Source: Chondrocystis sp. NIES-4102 | GTDB lineage: Bacteria; Cyanobacteriota; Cyanobacteriia; Cyanobacteriales; Xenococcaceae | Assembly (NCBI GenBank): GCA_002368355.1 | Contig: AP018281.1 | Span: 248,001-312,000 of the forward strand | Direction of reading: 5' to 3' | DNA length: 64,000 nt | Shown: piece by piece, positions 36,073 through 45,359 of the stretch | Layout of the letters: each line of letters starts with the position of its first letter | How positions within the stretch are numbered: the first letter of the stretch is position 1 | Position numbers and translations under genes: made by a program | Notes under the pieces: generated by a model | Seen by the model: the letters and a program-made list of their open reading frames with translations, nothing else | Told to the model about the DNA's origin: nothing | The model's database searches: none

Positions 36073-37461
36073 ATGCTCAAGGTTAAGAATAAATTTCAGT
36101 TTCATTTCCTCACTTGGGCAACTATTATTAGCACCGTAATCCTTTTTACTTGTAGTAGTTTACGTCATGCTTTATTTCAATCGAGTTTTGATTTAGCGAT
36201 TTTCGACAATGCTATTTATTTAATTAGTCAAGGAAAAGAACCCTGGGTTAGTTTTCGAGCTTTGCATATTTTAGGCGATCATGCAGCTTGGATACTATAT
36301 GCCGTTGCTATACCATATAAAATTTATCCAGATATTCATTGGTTATTTCTAATTCAAGCATTATCTTTATCCTTGGGTATTGTGCCAATTTGGTATTTAA
36401 CTAAAGTAGCAAGCTTGAAAAAATCCCAAAGCAGAACTATCTGTATAGCCTATTTACTTTATCCTTTAATTTTTAATGTCAATCTCTTTGATTTTCATCC
36501 TGAAGTTATAGCAGTACCTACACTTTTAGCAGCAATACTAGCAGTACAACTTAATCAATTGTGGTGGTTTATTACTGCGGTAATCGTTACTTTAGGCTGC
36601 AAAGCAATTTTATCCCTAACTGTTGTAGCTATGGGTTTTTGGCTATTAATTTTAGGGAAATATCGCTATGGAATTATTGCTTTAATTTTAGGCTGTGGTT
36701 GGTTTGCGATCGCCACACAAGTAATTATTCCTAATTTTAGTGGTACTGAAGCTGCTGCGGTAGATCGTTATAGTTATTTAGGTGATTCTGTCTTTGAAAT
36801 TGCTAAAAATCTCTTATTTAAACCCCAATTAATCTTAGGTAAAATTTTTTCTGCATCTAGTTTTGAATATCTTCTACTTTTAACCATTCCTTTATGGTGG
36901 GGCTTATCTTGGCGACATTTAACCCCCATAATTGCTGCATCACCAATTTTATTAGTTAATCTCCTCTCTCAAAGTCCTGCACAACGTAATTTAGTACATC
37001 AGTATTCTTTACCTATCCTTCCTTGGTTATTTTTGATCGTAATTATGGGTGTTAGTGCGAATGATATCTGGTTAAAGAATCAGCGTCGTATTTTAATTTG
37101 GTCGGTAATTGCTTTTTTAATTTTGGGGAAATATGGTTATTTTACTAGTCTATATCTACAATCTTGGGATACTTGGCAAGCAACTAAAATAGCAATCTCA
37201 CAGATTGACACCAGTGGGAGTGTTCTAACCACTACTGATATTGCGCCTCATCTTACCCATCGAACCCTAGTAGGACTAACTACTTCTGAGTTAGACATTC
37301 AAGAATTAGCTAAATTTAAATATATACTGCTCAATTTACGCCATCCTGGGTGGGGAAGTTCCACAGAAATAGCCCAAGCTACATTAGAAAAACTTAAACA
37401 ATCCCCTACATTTAAATTAAATTTTCAACAAGACGATGTATTCTTATTTATTCATCGATAA
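36073..37461 (+). CDS. DUF2079 membrane protein, copy 2
   Basis: A 462-residue multi-pass protein clearly paralogous to copy 1 over its length: FDLAIFDNAIYLISQGKEPWVSF, LHILGDHAAWILYAVAIPYKIYPDIHWL and FNVNLFDFHPEVIAVPTLLAAIL match the same positions. It also shares the LNLLSQSPAQRNLVHQYSLPILPWLF segment. The pair has drifted in sequence, so the duplication is old relative to the STRR block now between them. ATG start after a 40-bp stretch following the repeats. Function unknown. Confidence 0.87.
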   Translation: MLKVKNKFQFHFLTWATIISTVILFTCSSLRHALFQSSFDLAIFDNAIYLISQGKEPWVSFRALHILGDHAAWILYAVAIPYKIYPDIHWLFLIQALSLSLGIVPIWYLTKVASLKKSQSRTICIAYLLYPLIFNVNLFDFHPEVIAVPTLLAAILAVQLNQLWWFITAVIVTLGCKAILSLTVVAMGFWLLILGKYRYGIIALILGCGWFAIATQVIIPNFSGTEAAAVDRYSYLGDSVFEIAKNLLFKPQLILGKIFSASSFEYLLLLTIPLWWGLSWRHLTPIIAASPILLVNLLSQSPAQRNLVHQYSLPILPWLFLIVIMGVSANDIWLKNQRRILIWSVIAFLILGKYGYFTSLYLQSWDTWQATKIAISQIDTSGSVLTTTDIAPHLTHRTLVGLTTSELDIQELAKFKYILLNLRHPGWGSSTEIAQATLEKLKQSPTFKLNFQQDDVFLFIHR

Positions 37462-37503
37462 AGACTTGCGCTAAACATATATAACATAAAATATTTCAAT
37501 TAA

Positions 37504-38190
37504 ATGACAATTATCTTAACTAATGACGATGGTATTGATGCTCCTGGAATACGCGCTCTACAAAAGGCTGTATTAGAAATTTCTGAAGAAATAATCATTG
37601 TTGCTCCTAATAAACAATATTCTGGTTGTGGACACCAGGTTACAACCCATCGAGGTATCCAAATAGAAAAAAGATCAACGGTCGAATACGCCATAGATGG
37701 TACTCCAGCAGACTGTACTCGCCTAGCAATCAATCAAATAGCTCCCAATACCAAACTAGTTTTATCAGGAATTAATGCAGGGGGAAACCTGGGAGTAGAT
37801 GTATATATATCGGGAACTGTCGCAGCCGTAAGAGAAGCTGCTATGCACGGTATTGGTGGGGTAGCAATTTCTCATTGGATCAAACGTCCCTTAGTTATTG
37901 ATTGGGAAGTTGCAACTCGTTGGACAAGTAGAGTGTTAAGAGATATATTATCTCGTCCAATGCCTCCTAATAGCTTCTGGAATGTTAATTTACCCCATTT
38001 AGAACCCGACCAACCTGAACCGAAGATTATCGTATGTGAGGCTAGTATTGCGCCTTTGCCTGTGAATTTTCAGATAAAAGATAATATATATTATTACCAG
38101 GGAGAATATGCCAAACGCGATCGCACTCCTGGAACTGATGTAGATATTTGTTTTAGCGGTAATATTGCAGTCACCTTAATCAAGTTGTAG
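37504..38190 (+). CDS. surE: 5'/3'-nucleotidase SurE
   Basis: A 228-residue metal-dependent phosphatase. The metal site is visible in MTIILTNDDGIDAPGI (Asp8, Asp9), the SG in KQYSGCGHQVT and the Asn in LSGINAGGNLGVD. It removes phosphate from 5' or 3' nucleotides and short polyphosphate. The C-terminal GTDVDICFSGNIAVT segment is normal. The 3' end overlaps the convergent thioesterase gene by 11 bp. Forty bases separate it from the DUF2079 gene upstream on the same strand, so a common transcript is possible. Confidence 0.95.
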   Translation: MTIILTNDDGIDAPGIRALQKAVLEISEEIIIVAPNKQYSGCGHQVTTHRGIQIEKRSTVEYAIDGTPADCTRLAINQIAPNTKLVLSGINAGGNLGVDVYISGTVAAVREAAMHGIGGVAISHWIKRPLVIDWEVATRWTSRVLRDILSRPMPPNSFWNVNLPHLEPDQPEPKIIVCEASIAPLPVNFQIKDNIYYYQGEYAKRDRTPGTDVDICFSGNIAVTLIKL

Positions 38191-38683
38191 TATGTCTTAT
38201 TAAAGCATCTTGCACTTTGGGGGGTAATTGACGCATAATTTTACCTTTTTCCCGATCTACCCCCACTAATACTACCTTCCCTGTGACAAATAATTCTTGT
38301 CGATCATAGGATTGAATTTCATAATCCCAATTAATCCGTACTCCTGTAGTCTCTATTAAGCGTGCCTTAACTATTGCTGATACACCTAAACGAATTGGCA
38401 AATGATACCTCAAAGATAGTTCAACCACTGGTAAATCGCATCCTAAAGCGACTAAATCAGCAAACTCTACACCAATTGAACGTAAATATTCTACCCTCGC
38501 CTCTTCCATCCAGGTTAGATATGTCCCATGCCAAACAATTCCTGCATAATCTGTATGATGAGGTTGAGCTTTCACTGGATATTCAAACCATTGCTGAGTT
38601 TGAGCTTGTAAATCTTTTTCAGACTCGATGGCTGAAGTTGGTAATTTTGGTAACTGCGGTGATTGTCTGGATTGATCTGTCAA
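38180..38683 (-). CDS. Acyl-CoA thioesterase, hotdog fold (4HBT/YbgC type)
   Basis: A 167-residue protein whose hotdog domain starts at about residue 32: FEYPVKAQPHHTDYAGIVWHGTYLTWMEEARVEYLRSIG, with the catalytic Asp (TDYAGIVWH) in the 4-hydroxybenzoyl-CoA thioesterase arrangement. It could be the 1,4-dihydroxy-2-naphthoyl-CoA hydrolase of phylloquinone synthesis, a housekeeping role in cyanobacteria, or a generic acyl-CoA thioesterase. The N-terminal 30 residues are polar and family-atypical. It overlaps surE's end by 11 bp. Confidence 0.85.
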   Translation of the reverse strand: MTDQSRQSPQLPKLPTSAIESEKDLQAQTQQWFEYPVKAQPHHTDYAGIVWHGTYLTWMEEARVEYLRSIGVEFADLVALGCDLPVVELSLRYHLPIRLGVSAIVKARLIETTGVRINWDYEIQSYDRQELFVTGKVVLVGVDREKGKIMRQLPPKVQDALIRHTTT

Positions 38684-39356
<673 letters not shown>

Positions 39357-39896
39357 CTAGTTTTGTAGTTTTATTAAAACATTTTGTACTTGCTTATAAA
39401 AAGCATCTCGGCGATCATAATAGGTTTTTAACTGATTAAAACGATCAACAGTTAAATTATTTCTTTGTACAATTTGCTGCGACTGAGTGCAATAACGTTG
39501 AGCAATTTCACGCACATTAGTTTGTAAATTATTTAAAGTGACTTGTTGATCACAAACTATATCTGGTGGTGTTTGATTGATTGTATTTTTAATTTCTTGA
39601 TAAACTTGTCTCCTAAGTATTTCTACTTCATAACCTGCTTTGGCATAATTGACGGTTTCTTCTGGAGTAAATTCTTGACTATAAGCATAAACTGCAAAAG
39701 AAACTACTGGTTGATATACTTTTCCAATATTTAACGATTGGTTTGCTACTCTTAATTGAGAAGGTTTAATTAATATTTCAGGTATCCAGCCATTGCTTAA
39801 GCCTATCGCTGCTAAAACGCTACTACTTACAATCCGAATATATATTTTATTTAACTTAGGTAAAGTCAAATTAAGATTTAACATATTTGATAACAA
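39357..39896 (-). CDS. DUF4168 domain-containing protein
   Basis: A 179-residue protein with an N-terminal hydrophobic segment (about residues 19-36) and a helical DUF4168 domain from about residue 72: FTPEETVNYAKAGYEVEILRRQVYQEIKN, then VREIAQRYCTQSQQIVQRNNLTVDRFNQL. Two cysteines (DIVCDQQ and RYCTQ) may form a disulfide in the periplasm. Family members are found in outer-membrane or periplasmic fractions in bacteria, but function is unknown. Its upstream spacer separates it from the aldo/keto reductase by 140 bp. Confidence 0.8.
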   Translation of the reverse strand: MLSNMLNLNLTLPKLNKIYIRIVSSSVLAAIGLSNGWIPEILIKPSQLRVANQSLNIGKVYQPVVSFAVYAYSQEFTPEETVNYAKAGYEVEILRRQVYQEIKNTINQTPPDIVCDQQVTLNNLQTNVREIAQRYCTQSQQIVQRNNLTVDRFNQLKTYYDRRDAFYKQVQNVLIKLQN

Positions 39897-40037
39897 TTAC
39901 TAGTAAAAAAATTGCTATGTATTCTGAGTTGCTTTTTCAGATTTAAGTTCCTGTATTTGGCGATATTTAGCTAAAAATTTAATTAAATTACACTTGATTT
40001 TTACCTTCTACTGCTAGAAAACATAGATTTTCAATTT

Positions 40038-41219
40038 TTAACTTTGGGATAAACGGCGAACATTTCCACCACCAAGTAAACGATCTGTTTCCAAGAGCAA
40101 GCTAGGAATAGTTTTAGCATAGGGACTATTAACTAGACAGGGGTTAAGATTTAATTGTGATATTCGCTCTGCCTTTTTGCCTGGAAACCAATGACCACCA
40201 TTATTTAAAAGGTTATATCTAGCTTGACCATATTCAATCATGTCGTAGGCAAGGGCTAAATTGCGTAACCATAAAATTATAGGAATATTAACGTTACCTG
40301 GGGTATTTTCATAACTAGGTAAACCTACTTGCCAATTATCAACCCAGTCTTTACCTAAGACCGCGATCGCTGCTTCTTCTAATCTCTCTATAATAGGCGG
40401 TAATATTTGGTCTGCTTGCTCTAATAGGGGTAAAACTTTTAAATGTTCGTCGAAATCTGATGGTCTGGCTGCACCTATACTTAGGGTATGTACTTGGGGA
40501 TGTCCAAGGCAAAATAAATCATTAAACACCATCGGACTTAGGGGTTGGCATAATTCTACTAACTTTGGTGGTGGATTATAAAGATGTCCGCCTTTATCAG
40601 CAGGAGAAATGATAAATACCCCCATGTCTTGTTCCTTGGCTGCTTCAATCGCTGACCAATTCCATTGATTAATGTAGTACCAATGGAGGTTGACATAGTC
40701 AAATTCACCAGTGGCGATCGCTTTAATAATAATTTCTGTTGATCCGTGGGTAGAAAAGCCAATATGTTTTACTAGACCTGCAGCTTGTAATTTTTTGGCT
40801 TCATCGAGACAGCCCCCAGGACGAATAGTATCGTGTAGGGTTTCCTCATTATTAATCCCGTGTATCCCCAATAAATCTACATAATCTAAACGACAAAAGT
40901 TAAGAGATTGTTGGAATTGCCGACGAAATTCTTGAGGGTTAGGTTTAGGGGATACTTTTGTTTGAAAGATTAGTTTTTCTCTAGGTAGCTGGGGTAAAAC
41001 TTCTCCCAATTGCATCTCAGAGCTACCATAACCTCTAGCGGTTTCGATATGATTAATTCCAAGCTCAAAAGCACGATGAATAGTAGCCTCTAAATTGCTC
41101 TGATTATCTTTAGGTATTTGAGACTGAGGTAAATCTTGCCACTTATATTGATATCTCATGCCTCCACAGGAAAAGACAGGCATTTGTAATTCTGTGCGAC
41201 CAAATCGCCGATATTGCAT
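40038..41219 (-). CDS. Aldo/keto reductase
   Basis: A 393-residue AKR. Catalytic residues are seen in HIETARGYGSSE (Tyr; the usual Asp of DTA is Glu here), LIFQTKVSP (Lys) and DLLGIHGIN (His). The N-terminal QYRRFGRTELQMPVFSCGG is typical. The C-terminal extension beyond about residue 280 (LPPIIERLEEAAIAVLGKDWV and following) is characteristic of a cyanobacterial/plant-type subgroup, without the CX2C cluster of Fe-S AKRs. Substrate unknown. It is alone on the minus strand. Confidence 0.9.
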   Translation of the reverse strand: MQYRRFGRTELQMPVFSCGGMRYQYKWQDLPQSQIPKDNQSNLEATIHRAFELGINHIETARGYGSSEMQLGEVLPQLPREKLIFQTKVSPKPNPQEFRRQFQQSLNFCRLDYVDLLGIHGINNEETLHDTIRPGGCLDEAKKLQAAGLVKHIGFSTHGSTEIIIKAIATGEFDYVNLHWYYINQWNWSAIEAAKEQDMGVFIISPADKGGHLYNPPPKLVELCQPLSPMVFNDLFCLGHPQVHTLSIGAARPSDFDEHLKVLPLLEQADQILPPIIERLEEAAIAVLGKDWVDNWQVGLPSYENTPGNVNIPIILWLRNLALAYDMIEYGQARYNLLNNGGHWFPGKKAERISQLNLNPCLVNSPYAKTIPSLLLETDRLLGGGNVRRLSQS

Positions 41220-41569
41220 AATCTAATTATTTTTTTCTGCTTACCTATACAGATATTATTTTAGGTACTATTTGCCGATGACCGTTAGAGTAAGGAGCAA
41301 TATCATACTAAATCCTGTTTAGATACGTTATTTAAAAATTGAGGCACGCTTGCACGCTTGGTTTTAGACTAATTAAAACTACAGATCAATCTTATGTTTT
41401 GGTAATCGGATTTCGTATCAGATAGTTGAGGGACGTTTTTTAGTTATTAGCTTCTCCTGACTCCTGACTCCTAACTTCTTACCTAGTACCTACTACCTAA
41501 ACCCCCAAACCCCCACTACCTATCTCCTCCTGACTCCTGACTCCCCCTGCTTGAAAAAATCAAAGTAGA
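41220..41569. repeat. Spacer with STRR heptamers downstream of pstB
   Basis: The first 200 bp are AT-rich without features. From 41440 the spacer holds TTAGTTATTAGC, then CTCCTGACTCCTGACTCC (41455-41475), CTAGTACCTACTACCT (41482-41500) and a second CTCCTGACTCCTGACTCC (41530-41548) heptamer run. No gene is seen. Confidence 0.7.
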
Positions 41570-42373
41570 TTATCCCCGAATACCATTGATATAGGCTGCT
41601 GTTAATTCGTGCCGTGGTGCAGTAAAAATTTGTTCTACAGTACCGTATTCAACCAATCTTCCTACTTCCGACTGTACCCAAAATAGACCAGTATAATCGC
41701 TGATGCGTCTGGCTTGTGCGAGATTATGAGTAACAATTACTACTGTATAACGTCCCCGTAGACTAGCAATTAAATCCTCCACCACCCCACTAGAAATAGG
41801 ATCTAATGCGCTACAGGGTTCATCAAATAATAAAACCTCTGGTTGTAAGACTAAAGTGCGGGCAATACATAATCGCTGCTTTTGTCCGCCAGATAAAGAT
41901 AGGGCTGAAGTATGGAGTCGATCTTTTACTTCGTTCCATAAGCCGACATCTTGCAGGGTTGTTTGAATTAAGCGATTAAGTCTGGTGCGCCCTTTAATGC
42001 CGTGTTCTTGTAGAGGAAACGCCAAATTCTTCCAAATAGAGAAGGGAAAAGGATTAGGCTTTTGAAAAATCATACCCACTCGGCGACGCAGGGCGATTGC
42101 ATCTATGGGGCGATTGAGAATCTCTACCCCATCTAAGCGAATGCTACCCGTAACTTTGGTCTGGGGAATTAAATCGCTCAAGCGGTTGAGACAAGCCAAA
42201 AAACTACTTTTGCCACACCCAGAAGGCCCTACTAAAGCAGTAATTTTACCCGCCTCAATGGGCATGGTGATATCTTTAAAAGCGGTTTTTTTGCCGTAAG
42301 CTAAACTCAGTCCTTGGGTATGAATTGCAGGGAGAGATAGTAGACTATTGGCTAATTCTGATTTGTTGTTCAA
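41570..42373 (-). CDS. pstB: Phosphate ABC transporter ATP-binding protein PstB
   Basis: A 267-residue ATPase with Walker A GPSGCGKSSFL, PNPFPFSIWKNLAFPL, the signature LSGGQKQRLCIARTL and Walker B LLFDEPCSALDPISSG. I start it at TTG 42373, because an AGGAGG stands eight bases upstream and the codon overlaps the pstA stop by one base (TTGA), the usual coupled arrangement; the reading frame stays open upstream, but those residues lie wholly inside pstA and look unlike the family. It drives high-affinity phosphate uptake with PstCA and PstS. Last gene of arsR-pstSCAB. Confidence 0.92.
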   Translation of the reverse strand: MNNKSELANSLLSLPAIHTQGLSLAYGKKTAFKDITMPIEAGKITALVGPSGCGKSSFLACLNRLSDLIPQTKVTGSIRLDGVEILNRPIDAIALRRRVGMIFQKPNPFPFSIWKNLAFPLQEHGIKGRTRLNRLIQTTLQDVGLWNEVKDRLHTSALSLSGGQKQRLCIARTLVLQPEVLLFDEPCSALDPISSGVVEDLIASLRGRYTVVIVTHNLAQARRISDYTGLFWVQSEVGRLVEYGTVEQIFTAPRHELTAAYINGIRG

Positions 42374-43209
42374 GATAAGATCCTCCTCGCTAACCAAACC
42401 TGGGCTATCCCAGTTGCCAAACCATTGATCAGTAACAATAAAATTAACAACACTAGGGCGCAAGCATAGGCGTTAGCATCTCCACCAGCTACATTCATGG
42501 ATAAATCGAAAATATGAACCGAGAGCGATCGCCCTGAATCTAATAAGGACTCTGGCATTCGATCTACATAACCACTGGTAAAAATCAGTGCTGCGGTTTC
42601 GGCGATCGCCCTACCAATGCCTAATACTAAACCTACAATTAGCCCAGGTGTTGCTGCGGGTAAAAGTAATTTCCACAAGGTGGCGGTACGAGATATTCCC
42701 AAAGCTGCTGCCCCTAAGCGATACTCCGATGGCACAGCCCGAAACCCAGCCTCCGTAGAACGAATCAGGATCGGTAAAACCATACAAGCCAAAGTTAAGC
42801 CACCTGACAAAATTGAAAAACCTAAACCCAAGGTAATGGAAAAGAAAGCATTACCAAACAAGCCAAAAACGATTGAGGGAACTCCTGCCAAGATATCTAA
42901 ACTGCGACCCACCAAACGCCCAAATACACTATCAGTGGTGGTAAACTCAGCTAAGAAAACTGCTGTACCCACACCCATCGGCACAGATACGGCTAGACAA
43001 ACTACTAAAATTAGAATAGTAGATACCAAAATGGGCGCAATTCCCCCTTCTCGTCCTGCATTCTGCGGTACTGTGGTTAGAAATTCCCAAGATAGCTGTC
43101 CTACACCATGCCACAAAATATCACCCAAAATCCAACAGAAAACTGCCGTTACTCCTAAAGCGATCGCCCATAAGACTAAAGTAGGTAACAATAGCCAATG
43201 CTTACTCAT
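42370..43209 (-). CDS. pstA: Phosphate ABC transporter permease PstA
   Basis: A 279-residue permease with six membrane spans. The conserved LDILAGVPSIVFGLFGN and EYRLGAAALGISRTATLWKLLLPAATPGLIVG segment (the EAA-type cytoplasmic loop that docks PstB) are clear. It forms the channel with PstC. It overlaps pstC by 8 bp and pstB by 4 bp, so the operon is tightly coupled. Confidence 0.95.
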   Translation of the reverse strand: MSKHWLLLPTLVLWAIALGVTAVFCWILGDILWHGVGQLSWEFLTTVPQNAGREGGIAPILVSTILILVVCLAVSVPMGVGTAVFLAEFTTTDSVFGRLVGRSLDILAGVPSIVFGLFGNAFFSITLGLGFSILSGGLTLACMVLPILIRSTEAGFRAVPSEYRLGAAALGISRTATLWKLLLPAATPGLIVGLVLGIGRAIAETAALIFTSGYVDRMPESLLDSGRSLSVHIFDLSMNVAGGDANAYACALVLLILLLLINGLATGIAQVWLARRILS

Positions 43210-44080
43210 AAATATTGCTCCTACTCATACCTTCGGCAACAGCAACCAGTAGAGTGATCGCCAGCATCAAGATCAAACCACTGACAAATAGTGCGGAACG
43301 ATGATTCCCCGTAGCGTAAGCCATTTCTAAAGCAATATTAGCAGTCAGGGTACGAACGGGATCGTATAAGCTGCTGGGTGTTTGTACGACGTTGCCACAA
43401 ACCATTAATACTGCCATAGTCTCCCCAATTGCCCGTCCCGTGCCTAAAATTAAACCAGTGAATAAACCAGATTTGGCAGCAGGGATAATTACGGTGCGAA
43501 TGGTTGCCCAAGGAGTAATACCTAAAGCTGTTGCACCCTGAAAATATTCTGGGGGAACTTCGGTAAAACTAGCTTCTGCGGTTAAAGCAATCGTGGGTAG
43601 AATCATGAGGGTTAAAATGACAATTCCTGCTAACAAGCTAGTTCCTGGTGCTTGAAGTTGATTAATCAGTGGTACAAGGACGACTAAACCCCAAAAGCCA
43701 TAAACCACCGAAGGAATACCCGCCAGTAGTTCGATTAACTGCCGATATATTTTGGCAACTACAACAGGGGCATAATATTGACAGAATATTGCCGAACCAA
43801 TTCCTAAAGGTGCAGCCAACACCACCGCACCCAGGGTTACTAAAAGACTTGCCCATAGCATCGGCATCAGGTTATACAAGCCTTCGATAGGATGCCACGA
43901 GCGATCGCTAATAAAACTTCTCCAACCTACCTGTTGCAAGGCTGGTAAGGCTTCGAGTGATAAAAATACGGTGATCAGGATAACGATGATACCTGTAGTT
44001 AAACCAAAGGCGCGTAAACTCCACAGGAGAAAGTTATCACTTTGTGATGGGGACAAAATCTTGCTCTTTAACAATGTCAT
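43202..44080 (-). CDS. pstC: Phosphate ABC transporter permease PstC
   Basis: A permease of about 292 residues from ATG 44080 (an upstream start at 44101 adds seven). Six spans, with ELLAGIPSVVYGFWG and PEYFQGATALGITPWATIRTVIIPAAKSGLFTGLILGTGRAIGET as the conserved loop. Its start region overlaps the end of pstS by about 44 bp and its end overlaps pstA by 8 bp. Partner of PstA in the inner membrane. Confidence 0.93.
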   Translation of the reverse strand: MTLLKSKILSPSQSDNFLLWSLRAFGLTTGIIVILITVFLSLEALPALQQVGWRSFISDRSWHPIEGLYNLMPMLWASLLVTLGAVVLAAPLGIGSAIFCQYYAPVVVAKIYRQLIELLAGIPSVVYGFWGLVVLVPLINQLQAPGTSLLAGIVILTLMILPTIALTAEASFTEVPPEYFQGATALGITPWATIRTVIIPAAKSGLFTGLILGTGRAIGETMAVLMVCGNVVQTPSSLYDPVRTLTANIALEMAYATGNHRSALFVSGLILMLAITLLVAVAEGMSRSNIYE

Positions 44081-44879
44081 GCACTTGAGGTGATTGGGCA
44101 AATTGGATAAATTCCTTATCTAATCCTTGGGGTTGGGTTTTCGTTACCAAATTTAGGGGACGGGAAAGGGGATAGGTTTGATTTTCGATATTTTCTGTAC
44201 TAGCAGCGATTTTATCGAGGGGTAATAATTTGATGGGAACGTCGTTATTGACACTAAATTCTGCCGTACCAATGGAGACATAACCTATAGCGTTGGGATT
44301 ACCCGCTACTGTTTTAATTCCCTGTTGATTGTCCCCTATAACCACCGATGCTTTAACCTGGCTGTTTTCTAATTTAAAATAATCTAAAAATAATTCTAGG
44401 GTAGAACGTCCCTCCGCTTTATTAACCACTGTAATCGGCGCATTTTTGCCCCCAACCTGTTGCCAATTGTCAATTTTACCTGTGTATATCTCAACGATTT
44501 GTTGATCCGAGAGGGATTTAACAGGATTATCTTTGTGTAAAATTACCCCAATACCATCACGAGCGATCTCAAAACTTTGTAGGTCTTTTTCTTCTTCTTT
44601 GAGACTACGAGACACCATACCGATATTTGCCACCCCATTACGAGCATCTGCAATACCCCGCGATGAACCCCCTGTTTGTACATCTACTCGCACATCGGGA
44701 TGTTCTGTTTCAAATTTTTTCCCAATTTCTGTTGCTAAGGGTGCTACCGTACTTGAACCAGTTAAAACTAATTTTCCCTGCAATTGCTCGGAGGTGGTAG
44801 AAGATTGAGTACAAGCTGGTAAGCCCAAATTAACAGTAAGAGCGATCGCCATTAAAGCGTAATTTTTTGGTTTTTTCAT
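44037..44879 (-). CDS. pstS: Phosphate-binding lipoprotein PstS
   Basis: A 280-residue substrate-binding protein with a lipobox LGLPAC (Cys23), LVLTGSSTVAPLATEIGKKFE and TGGSSRGIADARNGVANIGMVSR, the phosphate-binding loops, and RSTLELFLDYF. It catches phosphate outside the inner membrane for PstCAB. It starts 13 bp after the arsR gene on the same strand, which places it directly under the control of the arsR promoter. Relatives also bind arsenate poorly or well depending on hydrogen bonding, which cannot be judged here. Confidence 0.94.
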   Translation of the reverse strand: MKKPKNYALMAIALTVNLGLPACTQSSTTSEQLQGKLVLTGSSTVAPLATEIGKKFETEHPDVRVDVQTGGSSRGIADARNGVANIGMVSRSLKEEEKDLQSFEIARDGIGVILHKDNPVKSLSDQQIVEIYTGKIDNWQQVGGKNAPITVVNKAEGRSTLELFLDYFKLENSQVKASVVIGDNQQGIKTVAGNPNAIGYVSIGTAEFSVNNDVPIKLLPLDKIAASTENIENQTYPLSRPLNLVTKTQPQGLDKEFIQFAQSPQVHDIVKEQDFVPITK

Positions 44880-44892
44880 GCAAAATTCTTAA

Positions 44893-45189
44893 TTATTCTT
44901 CAAAAGACAGCAGACAACAACCCAGATCGATCGCTCGACCAATATTCTTCTGTCTAGTCGTCGATACAAATTGATAGAGTACCGCCTTACCATCCCTGGT
45001 AGCCTCTACTAACCCTGCTTCCCTTAAGACTTTTAAGTGATGGGATAATAAACTCTGCTCTAGTCCCAAAACAGCATTAATTTCTACAACGTGCTTAGGT
45101 TCTTGCATCAAAATTTGCAGCACAGATAAACGGGTGGAATCTGCTAAAGCTTTTAGTTTGTCTGCACAGCTTGCGTTGATATCTTTCAT
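44893..45189 (-). CDS. ArsR/SmtB-family repressor at the head of the pst operon
   Basis: A 98-residue winged-helix repressor: KLKALADSTRLSVLQILMQEPKHVVEINAVLGLEQSLLSHHLKVLREAGLVEATRDGKAVLYQF. Possible ligands are Cys8 and the C-terminal vicinal pair Cys91-Cys92 (DLGCCLLSFEE); the ELCVCD-type alpha-3 metal motif is absent (VLGLEQ instead). C-terminal Cys pairs occur in some As(III)-sensing ArsR proteins. It is 13 bp upstream of pstS and faces a perfect 20-bp palindrome at 45220-45239, so it probably represses its own operon until it binds an inducer. Confidence 0.92.
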   Translation of the reverse strand: MKDINASCADKLKALADSTRLSVLQILMQEPKHVVEINAVLGLEQSLLSHHLKVLREAGLVEATRDGKAVLYQFVSTTRQKNIGRAIDLGCCLLSFEE

Positions 45190-45219
45190 TTGAGCCTAAC
45201 TAGACATGAATTAAAATTT

Positions 45220-45239
45220 ATATGAATAAATATTCATAT
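45220..45239. promoter_or_regulatory. Perfect 20-bp ArsR/SmtB-type operator palindrome
   Basis: ATATGAATA-AA-TATTCATAT is a perfect palindrome, 31 bp upstream of the arsR start and 120 bp upstream of the divergent RppA-like gene. It matches the ATATGAA...TTCATAT layout of SmtB/ZiaR/ArsR operators of cyanobacteria. It could control both directions. Confidence 0.85.
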
Positions 45240-45359
45240 CTTGGCAATTTACCATAAATACAAAGCTATACAGAAAAATTTTGAGGGTTGATAAGTTTTG
45301 GTATGATTTTGGTAACAGACGCTTGCTCTACTTTGGCAACAACTTAATTAAATAGATTT

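Noticed and set aside
42374-42463. Longer N-terminus for PstB
   Set aside because: Residues would lie wholly inside pstA and do not look like PstB; the TTG with AGGAGG at the pstA stop is better.
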